Positions 13,839 to 20,459 are shown, counted from the stretch's first letter. The stretch is 46,788 nucleotides of DNA from a virus (IMGVR_UViG_3300045970_001344:1-46788); one strand, 5' to 3'. The notes: generated by a model from the sequence alone, not told the origin. A program made the numbers and translations.

Positions 13839-14063
13839 ATGGCTACTAAGAGAATCAAGAAGGCTGTGCCAATAGATGAGGCACTTGTAGTTGTCGAAGT
13901 TACAGAGCTTCGCGTCGAAAAACCGACACTTGACACGTCACAACGTGCATACCTACTATTTGAGGCACGCGGTCGTGAGCACGGTTATGCACTCGACGAT
14001 TGGCTCACTGCCGAATCGCTTTCACAAGACAATGGTGAGTCGTTAGCGCAACGACTTGGGTAG
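13839..14063 (+). CDS. DUF2934-like small protein
   Basis: 74 aa after AGGAG. The C-terminal half (AYLLFEARGREHGYALDDWL) matches the DUF2934 pattern, a short helical domain of unknown function found in bacterial proteins. The N-terminus is basic, then Val-rich. The last 30 bp overlap a tRNA-like sequence (14034-14101). Confidence 0.75.
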   Translation: MATKRIKKAVPIDEALVVVEVTELRVEKPTLDTSQRAYLLFEARGREHGYALDDWLTAESLSQDNGESLAQRLG

Positions 14064-14101
14064 CTCCCGACGAAAGGGTTAGCAACCCTTACTCACCGCC
14101 A
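14034..14101 (+). tRNA. Degenerate tRNA-like element
   Basis: 68 nt. Acceptor GGTGAGT/ACTCACC with GCCA end, hairpin GTCGTT...AACGAC, a TTGG-GTAGCTC-CCGA arm (AGC if real) and T arm AAGGG-TTAGCAA-CCCTT lacking the conserved TTCGA. Overlaps the DUF2934-like gene. Probably a decayed or unusual tRNA. Confidence 0.4.
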
Positions 14102-14105
14102 AACA

Positions 14106-14225
14106 TGCAAGCCGTTGAAAATCGGTTATCGGTTAATGCTGCCTCTGTGTAAGGGGCTTCGCTAGAGCGGGATTCAAAGCCCGACACCCTCGCAAGAGGT
14201 TTTACCGACTTCGCTTTTGCTTGCA
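14106..14225 (+). ncRNA. Second structured RNA in the tRNA array
   Basis: Long-range stem TGCAAGC (14106-14112) / GCTTGCA (14219-14225), then TCGGT/ACCGA, and hairpins GCCTC-TGTGTAA-GGGGC, CGGG-attcaaag-CCCG and CCTC-GCAA-GAGG. Shares the CTCGCAAGAG tip followed by TTT with the RNA at 10841. No ORF and not a regular tRNA. Confidence 0.5.
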
Positions 14226-14235
14226 GTATTTCAAT

Positions 14236-14311
14236 GCCCCGTGAGTGAATGTGGAGTGCACAACGGTTTTGTAGTCCGTGGGATGGGGTTCGACTCCCCA
14301 ATGGGGCACCA
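14236..14311 (+). tRNA. tRNA-Thr (TGT)
   Basis: Acceptor GCCCCGT/ATGGGGC, A73, CCA. Anticodon arm ACGGT-TTTGTAG-TCCGT with one T-T mismatch next to the loop. Confidence 0.8.
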
Positions 14312-14320
14312 TAGAATAAC

Positions 14321-14450
14321 GCCGATGTAGCTCAGTGGTAGAGCGCCTAAAAACATCGTCCGCACCCTTTGTTGGATTCCAACCGCACGCAGATGGTTAT
14401 CCACTCTTAATGGGGAGGTCAGCAGGTTCGATTCCTGTTCGTCGGCGCCA
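14321..14450 (+). tRNA. tRNA-Lys (CTT) with a 53-nt insertion
   Basis: 130 nt. Acceptor GCCGATG/CGTCGGC, D arm GCTC-AGTGGTA-GAGC, anticodon loop CTCTTAA, T loop TTCGATT, G73 and CCA are all regular. Bases 14348-14400 interrupt the 5' side of the anticodon stem. Removing them restores CCCCA-CTCTTAA-TGGGG and a 77-nt tRNA. The insert itself folds (CATC/GATG, then GTTGG-att-CCAAC). Confidence 0.8.
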
Positions 14451-14456
14451 AACAAT

Positions 14457-14530
14457 GGGAGTATGACGTAATGGTAGCGTCTCCGGCTTTTACCCGGATG
14501 GCCTGAGTTCGATTCTCAGTGCTCCTACCA
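14457..14530 (+). tRNA. tRNA-Lys (TTT)
   Basis: Acceptor GGGAGTA/TGCTCCT, A73, CCA. Anticodon arm TCCGG-CTTTTAC-CCGGA. Confidence 0.9.
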
Positions 14531-14531
14531 C

Positions 14532-14537
14532 TAAATA
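14532..14537 (+). promoter_or_regulatory. Late promoter (CTAAATAT), leaderless
   Basis: TAAATA 4 bp before the ATG at 14542, directly after a tRNA. Confidence 0.5.
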
Positions 14538-14541
14538 TCGA

Positions 14542-14757
14542 ATGGACGACTTCATTCGATCTCTGCTTGCTGCGTTGCTTCTGCTCCCCATGATTGCGGG
14601 TGTAGCGTACTTCGTTGACAAGTGGACCAAGAAGTATCCAGCCCTCTTTGAGGACACTGGCTTCTTCGGCTTCGTTGCATTCGCTCTTGCAATGCTCTTT
14701 GCCACCATCAAGGTCGCCCAGTTTGTGGGCACGTACTTTGCCGGCGTCACCTACTGA
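14542..14757 (+). CDS. Small membrane protein, two helices
   Basis: 71 aa. Hydrophobic helices at about 6-25 (LLAALLLLPMIAGVAYFV) and 41-66, joined by a charged turn (DKWTKKYP). The topology is that of small phage holins or membrane modulators, but there is no lysis context. No ribosome site; the start lies directly at a late promoter. Confidence 0.65.
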   Translation: MDDFIRSLLAALLLLPMIAGVAYFVDKWTKKYPALFEDTGFFGFVAFALAMLFATIKVAQFVGTYFAGVTY

Positions 14758-14766
14758 GGCAGTGCA

Positions 14767-14772
14767 TAAATA
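14767..14772 (+). promoter_or_regulatory. Late promoter (ATAAATAA)
   Basis: CATAAATAATT 24 bp before the ATG at 14796; GGAG follows. Confidence 0.5.
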
Positions 14773-14795
14773 ATTGGTCCTATCTGGAGACCACC

Positions 14796-15017
14796 ATGAA
14801 GCACCTTTTCGCACTCACGCTTTTCGCATGTTCCGCTGTCTATGCACAGCAGGCTGATGTACCAGCCTCTGCACCCGTCGGCAAGCCTTGCTCTGAGATG
14901 ACCAAAGACGCTACACGCATTGAGCGCAAGCGCTGCATCCCAGACGACAAGTGCACCAACATGACGCCGGACGCTACACGCATTGAGCGCAAGCGCTGCG
15001 AAAAGCTCAAGAAGTAA
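14796..15017 (+). CDS. Exported protein with a duplicated Cys motif
   Basis: 73 aa. A clear Sec signal peptide (MKHLFALTLFACSAVYA, cut before QQ) is followed by two copies of C..MT.DATRIERKRC. Six cysteines are seen overall; those in the repeats could form disulfides in the periplasm. The duplication is also visible in DNA (acgctacacgcattgagcgc occurs twice). Function unknown; the export suggests an effect on the envelope, perhaps late in infection. Confidence 0.75.
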   Translation: MKHLFALTLFACSAVYAQQADVPASAPVGKPCSEMTKDATRIERKRCIPDDKCTNMTPDATRIERKRCEKLKK

Positions 15018-15018
15018 C

Positions 15019-15089
15019 ACCGCGTCTGATGGATCGCCAGGGGTCTTCTAAGCCCTAAGGGAGAGGTTCGATTCCTCTACGCGGTACCA
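15019..15089 (+). tRNA. tRNA-Arg (TCT)
   Basis: Acceptor ACCGCGT/ACGCGGT, A73, CCA. Anticodon arm GGGGT-CTTCTAA-GCCCT. Short D arm. Last tRNA of the array. Confidence 0.85.
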
Positions 15090-15112
15090 TGCCATCCCAA
15101 CCTGAAACTTGC

Positions 15113-15140
15113 TACACCTTTGTGTGGCGCGTGCTATAAT
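15113..15140 (+). promoter_or_regulatory. Early promoter
   Basis: GCTACACCTT box, TATAAT at 15135-15140 with TACACC 16 bp upstream; weaker -35 than others in the window. Confidence 0.5.
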
Positions 15141-15163
15141 CACACATAGCACCTAAGGTCCCC

Positions 15164-15667
15164 ATGGTCACTGTCATTCACCACTACCAGCGCACAGGCT
15201 GGTGTCCAGTGAAGTTGGATGGCTACTTCAAGTATCGCCAACAGGCCTATCACTGCAAAAATCGCTTTGACAAGCAGGGTCAACCCATTACAATGGAGAT
15301 GACCTTTGATGAGTGGTGGACATTCTGGCAGACCAGCGGTAAATGGCCAGAGCGTGGTGTCCATCGCGGCCAGTTCATTATGGCCAGGATAGGCGGCCTT
15401 GGCCCATATCGACTAGATAACGTGTTCGTCGATCTCGCTGTCAAGAATGCAGATGTAGGTAAGACATCTAGGGGCAAAACTGTGTGTGACAGGTGTGGCC
15501 TCTGTGGAGATGCTGGGGCCCTTAGGCGATGGCATTTTGATAACTGTCAAGTCAGGGGCAGGAAGACAAGGCCGCACGCCCACACGCCACTGTTGACATG
15601 CCACTGTGGAAAAACGGGTAGGGCGGGTCCAATGGTTCGGTGGCACTTTGATAACTGTGCATTGTGA
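15164..15667 (+). CDS. Putative HNH-type homing endonuclease with two zinc knuckles
   Basis: 167 aa. The central stretch (RGQFIMARIGGLGPYRLDNVF) resembles the Gly-Pro-Tyr...NV segment of phage HNH/NUMOD proteins, but a full HNH triad is not obvious. The C-terminal half holds two copies of a zinc knuckle, CxxCG...RWHFDNC, the same module that ends the GIY-YIG protein at 11323. Probably a mobile endonuclease, or a partner that keeps only the DNA-binding part. It lies just after the tRNA array with its own promoter. Confidence 0.6.
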   Translation: MVTVIHHYQRTGWCPVKLDGYFKYRQQAYHCKNRFDKQGQPITMEMTFDEWWTFWQTSGKWPERGVHRGQFIMARIGGLGPYRLDNVFVDLAVKNADVGKTSRGKTVCDRCGLCGDAGALRRWHFDNCQVRGRKTRPHAHTPLLTCHCGKTGRAGPMVRWHFDNCAL

Positions 15668-15742
15668 AGTAGCCAAGTCTGTTATTCATAGCACATAGCA
15701 GGTTGAAGGCCTCCGGGATACTGTATACTCACCGCACCTCTG

Positions 15743-15748
15743 TAAATA
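15743..15748 (+). promoter_or_regulatory. Possible late promoter (GTAAATAT)
   Basis: TAAATA 68 bp before the ATG at 15817. The 150-bp gap holds nothing else I can identify. Confidence 0.4.
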
Positions 15749-15816
15749 TCACCATGTCAGGAAGCTGCAAACTGGCTAAGGTAGAAACCCATAAATGAAG
15801 ACCACGGGAGGCACCC

Positions 15817-16011
15817 ATGATCTCAGATACCCAGATAAACGAAGAGACGATGCTATCTCTTGCAGACACGATGGCGGCAGCAGCTGCCTCATTTTCCTCA
15901 CACGGCTACGACCAGTTCATTCTTGCTCGAGAGCAATTCGTGCAAGCAAATCGCATTATCTTCAGCGACATGCAGAAGCTTCGAGATGTACACTCAAGCG
16001 GTCCTGCATAA
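15817..16011 (+). CDS. Small hypothetical protein, paralogue of 17564-17809
   Basis: 64 aa after GGGAGG. The pattern I.EE..L.LA..M.AA......YG.D.F..A...F..A is shared with the 17564 product (ITEEDLLRLAHDMVAAG), indicating a duplicated gene on either side of the Ala-rich and collagen-like genes. Helical, function unknown. Confidence 0.65.
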   Translation: MISDTQINEETMLSLADTMAAAAASFSSHGYDQFILAREQFVQANRIIFSDMQKLRDVHSSGPA

Positions 16012-16014
16012 ATA
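16009..16014 (+). promoter_or_regulatory. Late promoter (ATAAATAT)
   Basis: CATAAATATT overlaps the stop of the preceding gene and starts a 200-bp leader. Confidence 0.55.
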
Positions 16015-16213
16015 TTGACATAGACAGATCCAGAGAGATCTGCACAAGGATTGCGGGACTACACCTGCAACGGTAACGGCGACGTATCACCGCTAGTCTT
16101 CGGCGAAAGCTGAAGCAAACGGCGCGGGATATGCCGGCTTCGGTTTTCCCGCAAACAAAAACAATAGTGACACGGCTTTCAAACTCAGCCAAGTCACATA
16201 AGGGGAAATCAAA
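16015..16213 (+). other. Structured 5' leader of the 16214 gene
   Basis: No ORF of note. Hairpins: CTTCGGC-gaaa-GCTGAAG (16098-16115) and GCGGGA...TCCCGC (16124-16152) with an inner CCG-gctt-CGG. The length and folding suggest mRNA stability or translation control for an abundant product. Confidence 0.4.
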
Positions 16214-16903
16214 ATGGCAGACATCGTTACTGGCACCGTTACGGGCCAACTCGACACAACGGATCTTCTCCGTCTCGGCGGCGACATTCGTCGTGAGCAA
16301 GAAGCAATCGGCTCCACCATTCGTCGTGAGACGGCCAAGGAAGCCTCGGACCTGCAAGACACGGTCAAGACCGCCGGCTGGGCAAATTCGGACCGTACTG
16401 GCACCGAAGCTGACCGCGTCGTCGCTCAAGACACGGCGTACTTCATCGCCCAGCAGCAGTATGCATTCAGCAACGCTACAGCAGTAGCCGCACTGAAGGC
16501 TGGCACTGACATGCAGTTCGCGAACACTCTCGCAGCCATCAACTCCGCAGCCCTCACCGGCCAAGCAGCGACGGCTCTCGAAGGTGCGAAGTCGGCTGCA
16601 GCCGCAGCTCTCGGCCAGGCACTGATCGGTCAACAGATCGTTGCTGACGGGAATGCAACACGCGCTCTCGTGAACTCGCTGAAGATGGAGCAGCTCAACC
16701 GTGAGCTCATCGAACGCAACTCGGCCCTGGTCGAAGCGCGTGGTGATGCACGTCACTGGCAGTCTGGCTACAACAACGCACAGTTCGCCGCTGTGTCGAG
16801 CCAGCTGCAGGCCTTCAACAGCCAGCTGTCTGAAACCAAGCAAGGTGTGGTCAACCTTGGCACAATGACTGGTAACTCACAGGCTAGCACCAACGTGAAG
16901 TAA
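16214..16903 (+). CDS. Ala-rich helical protein, likely virion component
   Basis: 229 aa after AAGGGGA. Ala, Gln, Asn and Thr dominate; residues 30-180 look like a long helix or coiled coil with repeated A.A...A spacing; no cysteine, no membrane helix. The folded leader, late promoter and stable 3' hairpin point to high late expression. A fibre, scaffold-like or packaged role is possible; no family recognised. Confidence 0.65.
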   Translation: MADIVTGTVTGQLDTTDLLRLGGDIRREQEAIGSTIRRETAKEASDLQDTVKTAGWANSDRTGTEADRVVAQDTAYFIAQQQYAFSNATAVAALKAGTDMQFANTLAAINSAALTGQAATALEGAKSAAAAALGQALIGQQIVADGNATRALVNSLKMEQLNRELIERNSALVEARGDARHWQSGYNNAQFAAVSSQLQAFNSQLSETKQGVVNLGTMTGNSQASTNVK

Positions 16904-16927
16904 ACCGGTTGAAAGCATAATACCAGA

Positions 16928-16951
16928 GTTGGAAGTCTTCGGGCTTCCAAC
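16928..16951 (+). terminator. UUCG hairpin after the 16214 gene
   Basis: GTTGGAAGTC-TTCG-GGCTTCCAAC, a 10-bp stem with the extra-stable C(UUCG)G loop. There is no T-run, so it may be an mRNA 3' stabiliser rather than a terminator. Confidence 0.6.
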
Positions 16952-16999
16952 CCCACCCCAATAAAAATAACAATGGTGGAATGATGCTGGATGAAGGCT

Positions 17000-17069
17000 C
17001 TAGGCATACAATACGGCTAGCGCGGGTGCTCACAAGGCTTCTCGCGTCTAGTCCGTATTGTATGCCTAG
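17000..17069. repeat. Long near-perfect inverted repeat
   Basis: 17-bp perfect arms CTAGGCATACAATACGG / CCGTATTGTATGCCTAG, continued inward by CTAG/CTAG and CGCG/CGCG with single T bulges, about 25 bp in all, around an 18-nt loop. Lies just before the collagen-like gene. No T-run. Confidence 0.85.
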
Positions 17070-17078
17070 TGGGGGAAT

Positions 17079-17561
17079 GTGGTGCTAGATCGTTGCTTGA
17101 TAGAGCTGAATGATCGACTAGTTCGATCGGGGGCTATCAACACGGGCACGATCAACGGCAGTGGATCGCAGCGGTTCATCGCCGCTAACTGCAGCCGCCC
17201 TCCGATTAGGCCCGAGCCCTGTGAGAACTCTGGCAGTGCCGCATACCGCTGCACCTGCGGGGCAGTCTTCTACATCATCATGGGACCTCCAGGCAAGGAT
17301 GGGCAAAATGGTAGAGATGGACGAGACGGTCGAGATGGAAGGGACGGACGCGATGGCATCACCGGACCAGTGTACTCAGCGGGACCACAAGGCCTTGGTG
17401 GCCCAGACGGAAGCCCGGGTATCATTGGTTCCCAAGCCGAAGCGGCCACGATGGGTCAGACCACCACCGATATCCCTTTTGGCAATCAAGGCATCCAGTC
17501 GGGCCCAGGCCCTGCTGTTCTGCAAGGTTCAACAGGTTCTATGGAGCCGTTAGGAGTGTAA
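17079..17561 (+). CDS. Collagen-like protein
   Basis: 160 aa from a GTG at 17079 just after GGGGGA (a GTG at 17082 is an alternative). A Cys-containing N-terminal region (CRCTCGAVF) is followed by Gly-X-Y repeats: GPPGKDGQNGRDG then GRDGRDGRDG. Such collagen-like stretches in phages trimerise as fibre stalks. The tail is Gly/Pro-rich and irregular. It sits between two paralogous small genes. Probably a fibre or decoration protein. Confidence 0.75.
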   Translation: MVLDRCLIELNDRLVRSGAINTGTINGSGSQRFIAANCSRPPIRPEPCENSGSAAYRCTCGAVFYIIMGPPGKDGQNGRDGRDGRDGRDGRDGITGPVYSAGPQGLGGPDGSPGIIGSQAEAATMGQTTTDIPFGNQGIQSGPGPAVLQGSTGSMEPLGV

Positions 17562-17563
17562 GT

Positions 17564-17809
17564 ATGGATGACATCACTGAGGAAGATCTGCTGCGACTTG
17601 CACACGATATGGTTGCCGCCGGCAATCTAAATCTGCTGTACGGCATCGATCCTTTCGTCAGGGCGAAGTCCGTTTTTGAGTTGGCGCTAAAGCAGTATGC
17701 CAAACAGGCCCAGGAGTGTCGTCCGGAGAGACCAGTAGCACAAAACTGTGTCCATATTAGCAGTAATCAAGTTCAGATTCCTGATTTTCTAAGGTATAAG
17801 GAGATGTAA
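17564..17809 (+). CDS. Small hypothetical protein, paralogue of 15817-16011
   Basis: 81 aa, 2 bp after the collagen-like gene, GGAG upstream. N-terminal half shared with the 15817 product; the C-terminal third (SSNQVQIPDFLRY) is unique. Function unknown, possibly an accessory of the adjacent fibre protein. Confidence 0.65.
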   Translation: MDDITEEDLLRLAHDMVAAGNLNLLYGIDPFVRAKSVFELALKQYAKQAQECRPERPVAQNCVHISSNQVQIPDFLRYKEM

Positions 17810-17857
17810 GAGAGATGTAGAGATGCCGTAAAGCTTGCCCAATCCAGCGATGATTGA

Positions 17858-17863
17858 TAAATA
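17858..17863 (+). promoter_or_regulatory. Late promoter (ATAAATAT)
   Basis: GATAAATATG 57 bp before the ATG at 17920. Confidence 0.5.
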
Positions 17864-17919
17864 TGTTAACACGTGGTGGTTAGCCGCGTCAACCGCTGTC
17901 AATCGTATGAGGACACTTT

Positions 17920-18270
17920 ATGCCTAGCCCAGAAACCAGACTTGCAGTGCTGGAACAGATTGCAGAGTCACATGACAAGCGTATATCCGATATGGAAGAA
18001 TTTCATCGTGATGTAGTTGACCGCTTCGACCAGAAGATTCAACTTGATGCGGCAAATCAGGTAGCTTTGGAGCGAACCCTCTCCAGAGCCGTGACTTCTA
18101 TCGACGTTTTGACGTCGGCCGTCACCAATGCCGGGTCGAAGGCGGATGAGGCCACTCGCCTGGTTGTCAAGCATGAGACTATCGCATCGACACTTATTAG
18201 AGTAGGTGCAGCGCTGGTTCTTGTCATCTCCGGCGGATGGTCGATCTTTTCATTCTTCATGAAGGGTTGA
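17920..18270 (+). CDS. Coiled-coil protein with C-terminal membrane anchor
   Basis: 116 aa. A long charged helix (about 5-85) followed by one hydrophobic segment at about 91-113 (IRVGAALVLVISGGWSIF) and a short basic tail, a tail-anchored layout. Start after GAGGA. The gene ends 1 bp before the BLUF gene, so the two are likely co-translated; whether they work together is unknown. Similar layouts occur in phage holin-like or membrane-sensor proteins. Confidence 0.65.
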   Translation: MPSPETRLAVLEQIAESHDKRISDMEEFHRDVVDRFDQKIQLDAANQVALERTLSRAVTSIDVLTSAVTNAGSKADEATRLVVKHETIASTLIRVGAALVLVISGGWSIFSFFMKG

Positions 18271-18271
18271 C

Positions 18272-18727
18272 ATGCTGGTCCAACTTATCTACGTATCGGT
18301 TCCGGTAATTGATGTGGCTTCAGCCACATCGCAGTTTATCATAAATGCACAGCACAACAACAAGCTGGAAAATATCAGTGGAATGTTGATCTCCAACAAA
18401 AACTTCTACGTGCAGATGATCGAGGGCGATCGCACGGCGATCAACACTCTGTTTCAAAAGATCTGCCAGGACCCACGTCACACGAAGCCAACGATTGTTC
18501 GGTACTGTGAAGTGCGTGCACGTGAATTTGAAGATTGGTCGATGCTGCACGTCTCATTTGCTGAGCTGCAATCTCACTTCGTCACCGCGATCATACCATA
18601 TGATAAAATAACTCCTGAGCTGCTATCAGGCATCAGCGCACTCTCGCTGATCAGGCGCTTGGCGGCCATCGTACGCGTCAGCGGTGAGATGCCGTTGCTT
18701 GATGGACCATTTGTTTTTCATGATTAG
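18272..18727 (+). CDS. BLUF-domain blue-light sensor
   Basis: 151 aa. Residues 3-95 match the BLUF flavin-binding fold: LIYVS with the photoactive Tyr7, NN...ISGML with Asn30, FYVQMIEG with Gln48, DPRH, and W89-S-M91. These are the residues that hydrogen-bond FAD and switch on blue light (compare Tyr8/Asn32/Gln50/Trp91 in Slr1694). The C-terminal 55 residues are short with no output enzyme, so it would act by protein contact, like short BLUF proteins. It may be coupled to the tail-anchored coiled-coil protein just upstream. Confidence 0.85.
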   Translation: MLVQLIYVSVPVIDVASATSQFIINAQHNNKLENISGMLISNKNFYVQMIEGDRTAINTLFQKICQDPRHTKPTIVRYCEVRAREFEDWSMLHVSFAELQSHFVTAIIPYDKITPELLSGISALSLIRRLAAIVRVSGEMPLLDGPFVFHD

Positions 18728-18795
18728 CCAGAGCTGATACCAACACGTCGCACAGGTTGGATGACATGCAGGTTCAGCAGCCAGCGTAGTTAGTG

Positions 18796-18801
18796 TATAA
18801 T
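18796..18801 (+). promoter_or_regulatory. Early promoter -10 (TATAAT)
   Basis: GTGTATAATGG 26 bp before the ATG at 18827; no good TGTACA at -35. Confidence 0.5.
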
Positions 18802-18826
18802 GGTCCTACACTCACAGAGGACCATC

Positions 18827-19060
18827 ATGCAACAGGCCACCACCATCTTCTCCCGTCTGACCGAGGTTGAGAAGCTCAAGCTGCGTGCAGCTTCACCCGG
18901 GGCTATCGACTATCTGGCCAACGCCGCCTACCTCAGCGATATGCCCGACCAGAGCTTTGAAGAGCGCGCTGCAGTTCTGACTGAAGTTCGTGCTCTGGCT
19001 CTGCTCGCGTTTGCCACCGCAAGCGCCCGCACCGACTACGGCCCCGGCCTGGCCTTCTGA
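18827..19060 (+). CDS. Hypothetical protein
   Basis: 77 aa from the ATG at 18827 (AGAGGA upstream); an in-frame ATG at 18800 falls in the -10 box. Ala/Leu-rich, helical, no membrane helix. TGATG junction with the next gene. Function unknown. Confidence 0.65.
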   Translation: MQQATTIFSRLTEVEKLKLRAASPGAIDYLANAAYLSDMPDQSFEERAAVLTEVRALALLAFATASARTDYGPGLAF

Positions 19061-19362
19061 TGACTGGGCCCACCTGGGACACCACACTGCAGGTCGGTGA
19101 GCTCATCACTGCCTACGAGGCTGGCTACCACATCCTGCTGGAGGTCGGCGAGCCTCGTGGCCCATACGCGCCGCTCATCAAGTATCGTCGCGTAGTCTCG
19201 GCCAACGGGGCGCTCATCAAGACCAAGAAGCCGGTCACCCTGACCTGCGATGCCAGCTTCGCCATCCGCGTGACCAAGGAAAGCATTGCGCAGCTGTATG
19301 CGGCCGACATCATGGCTGCTACCGCACGCCGCGACAACCTGCTCGGATTTGCCACGCGGTGA
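19060..19362 (+). CDS. Hypothetical protein
   Basis: 100 aa, co-translated with the preceding gene. Mixed alpha/beta; the middle (PYAPLIKYRRVVSANGALI) is basic. I see no known domain. Confidence 0.6.
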   Translation: MTGPTWDTTLQVGELITAYEAGYHILLEVGEPRGPYAPLIKYRRVVSANGALIKTKKPVTLTCDASFAIRVTKESIAQLYAADIMAATARRDNLLGFATR

Positions 19363-19366
19363 TGGG

Positions 19367-19372
19367 TAAATA
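19367..19372 (+). promoter_or_regulatory. Late promoter (GTAAATAGG)
   Basis: TAAATA 22 bp before the ATG at 19395; AAGGA lies between. Confidence 0.55.
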
Positions 19373-19394
19373 GGGCATCTCTCCAAGGATACCC

Positions 19395-20459
19395 ATGTCA
19401 AATATCGTCATAGTTGGAGCTGGTCGCATAGGCATCGCCTGCGGCAAGATCATCCATTTCACATCTACGCATAGCATCACGTTTGTCGACAACAGCGATG
19501 ATGTGCTGGCATCCGTGGCGCCGCAGATGCCATTGGGCTGCCCGGCCTCTACGCGTGGGGTCTACACGCCTGACCAGATGGAGGACACCCTCCGCCAGCT
19601 GAAGCCAGACGTCATCATCTGTGCCACGCCCTTCACGATGAATGTGCAGGTTGCTCAGATCGCCCAGCGGATCGGCAGTCACTACATCGACTTCACTGAA
19701 GATGTGAGTGTCACCAAGGCCATTGAGGCGCTTGGGATCAGTCGCCTAACCTTCGTGCCCCAGACAGGTTTGGCCCCGGGCCTGATTAGCTACCTCGGGC
19801 TGTCACTGTTTCAGCAGTTAGGTGAGCCCTCCGAGTTGATTTTGCGTGTTGGGGCGCTCCCACAGGTGGCTTTTGGGCCTGCTTACTACGCTATCACATG
19901 GTCGCCAGAAGGCCTCATCAACGAGTATCTGAAGCCGGCGTGGCGGAAGGTAGGCGGCATCATTCAAGAAGTGCCATCGCTGTCAGATGAGGAGAACCTC
20001 CTTGTCGATGGCCGCATGTATGAGGGCTTCACGACGAGTGGTGGTGTCGGCAACCTGGCCGCCTACGACCACATTCCATCGGTGGAATACAAGACGCTGC
20101 GTCATCCTGGCCATCTCGAGTACATCCAGAAGCTGTTGGCCTCCTCAGGTGACAGCCTCGAGAAGGGTGTTGAGAATGCTAAGGCAGCCTTCTACACTAC
20201 GCGTGATGACGTGGTTGTGCTCTGCGCCATCGCTCGAGACGCCGACCGCCGCAGTGCTACACGCGGGATCCACTTCTACCCACACCACAATCTAGGTATA
20301 AGCGCCATCGAGCTGACAACTGCTGGCACCGGCATTGCTGTGCTTGAGCTCATCCTACGTGGCGAGCTTGCGGCTGGCGTGCTTCGTCCCGATGACATCT
20401 CATACGAGCTGCTCAGAACTACGAAGGCCTACGAGCTGATCTTTAGCTGCGCGCGATAA
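19395..20459 (+). CDS. Saccharopine dehydrogenase-like oxidoreductase
   Basis: 354 aa. N-terminal Rossmann NAD(P)-binding motif VGAGRIG (residues 6-12), an acidic end of beta-2 (VDNSDD), CATPF, and the family-typical PQTGLAPGL segment near residue 125. Members act in lysine/saccharopine or related amino-acid (and some polyamine) metabolism; the substrate cannot be read from the sequence. Full length for a bacterial LYS9-type enzyme. An unusual metabolic gene for a phage, under a late promoter; its stop overlaps the next one. Confidence 0.75.
   Translation: MSNIVIVGAGRIGIACGKIIHFTSTHSITFVDNSDDVLASVAPQMPLGCPASTRGVYTPDQMEDTLRQLKPDVIICATPFTMNVQVAQIAQRIGSHYIDFTEDVSVTKAIEALGISRLTFVPQTGLAPGLISYLGLSLFQQLGEPSELILRVGALPQVAFGPAYYAITWSPEGLINEYLKPAWRKVGGIIQEVPSLSDEENLLVDGRMYEGFTTSGGVGNLAAYDHIPSVEYKTLRHPGHLEYIQKLLASSGDSLEKGVENAKAAFYTTRDDVVVLCAIARDADRRSATRGIHFYPHHNLGISAIELTTAGTGIAVLELILRGELAAGVLRPDDISYELLRTTKAYELIFSCAR

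Noticed and set aside
10172-14455. Many short reading frames in the tRNA array
   Set aside because: They run through tRNA genes with no ribosome site; their proteins repeat tRNA-derived strings such as VRFL or SGTN.
17317-17352. Short direct repeats as a CRISPR array or iteron origin
   Set aside because: The GRDG-coding repeat is 9 bp and lies in frame inside the collagen-like gene.
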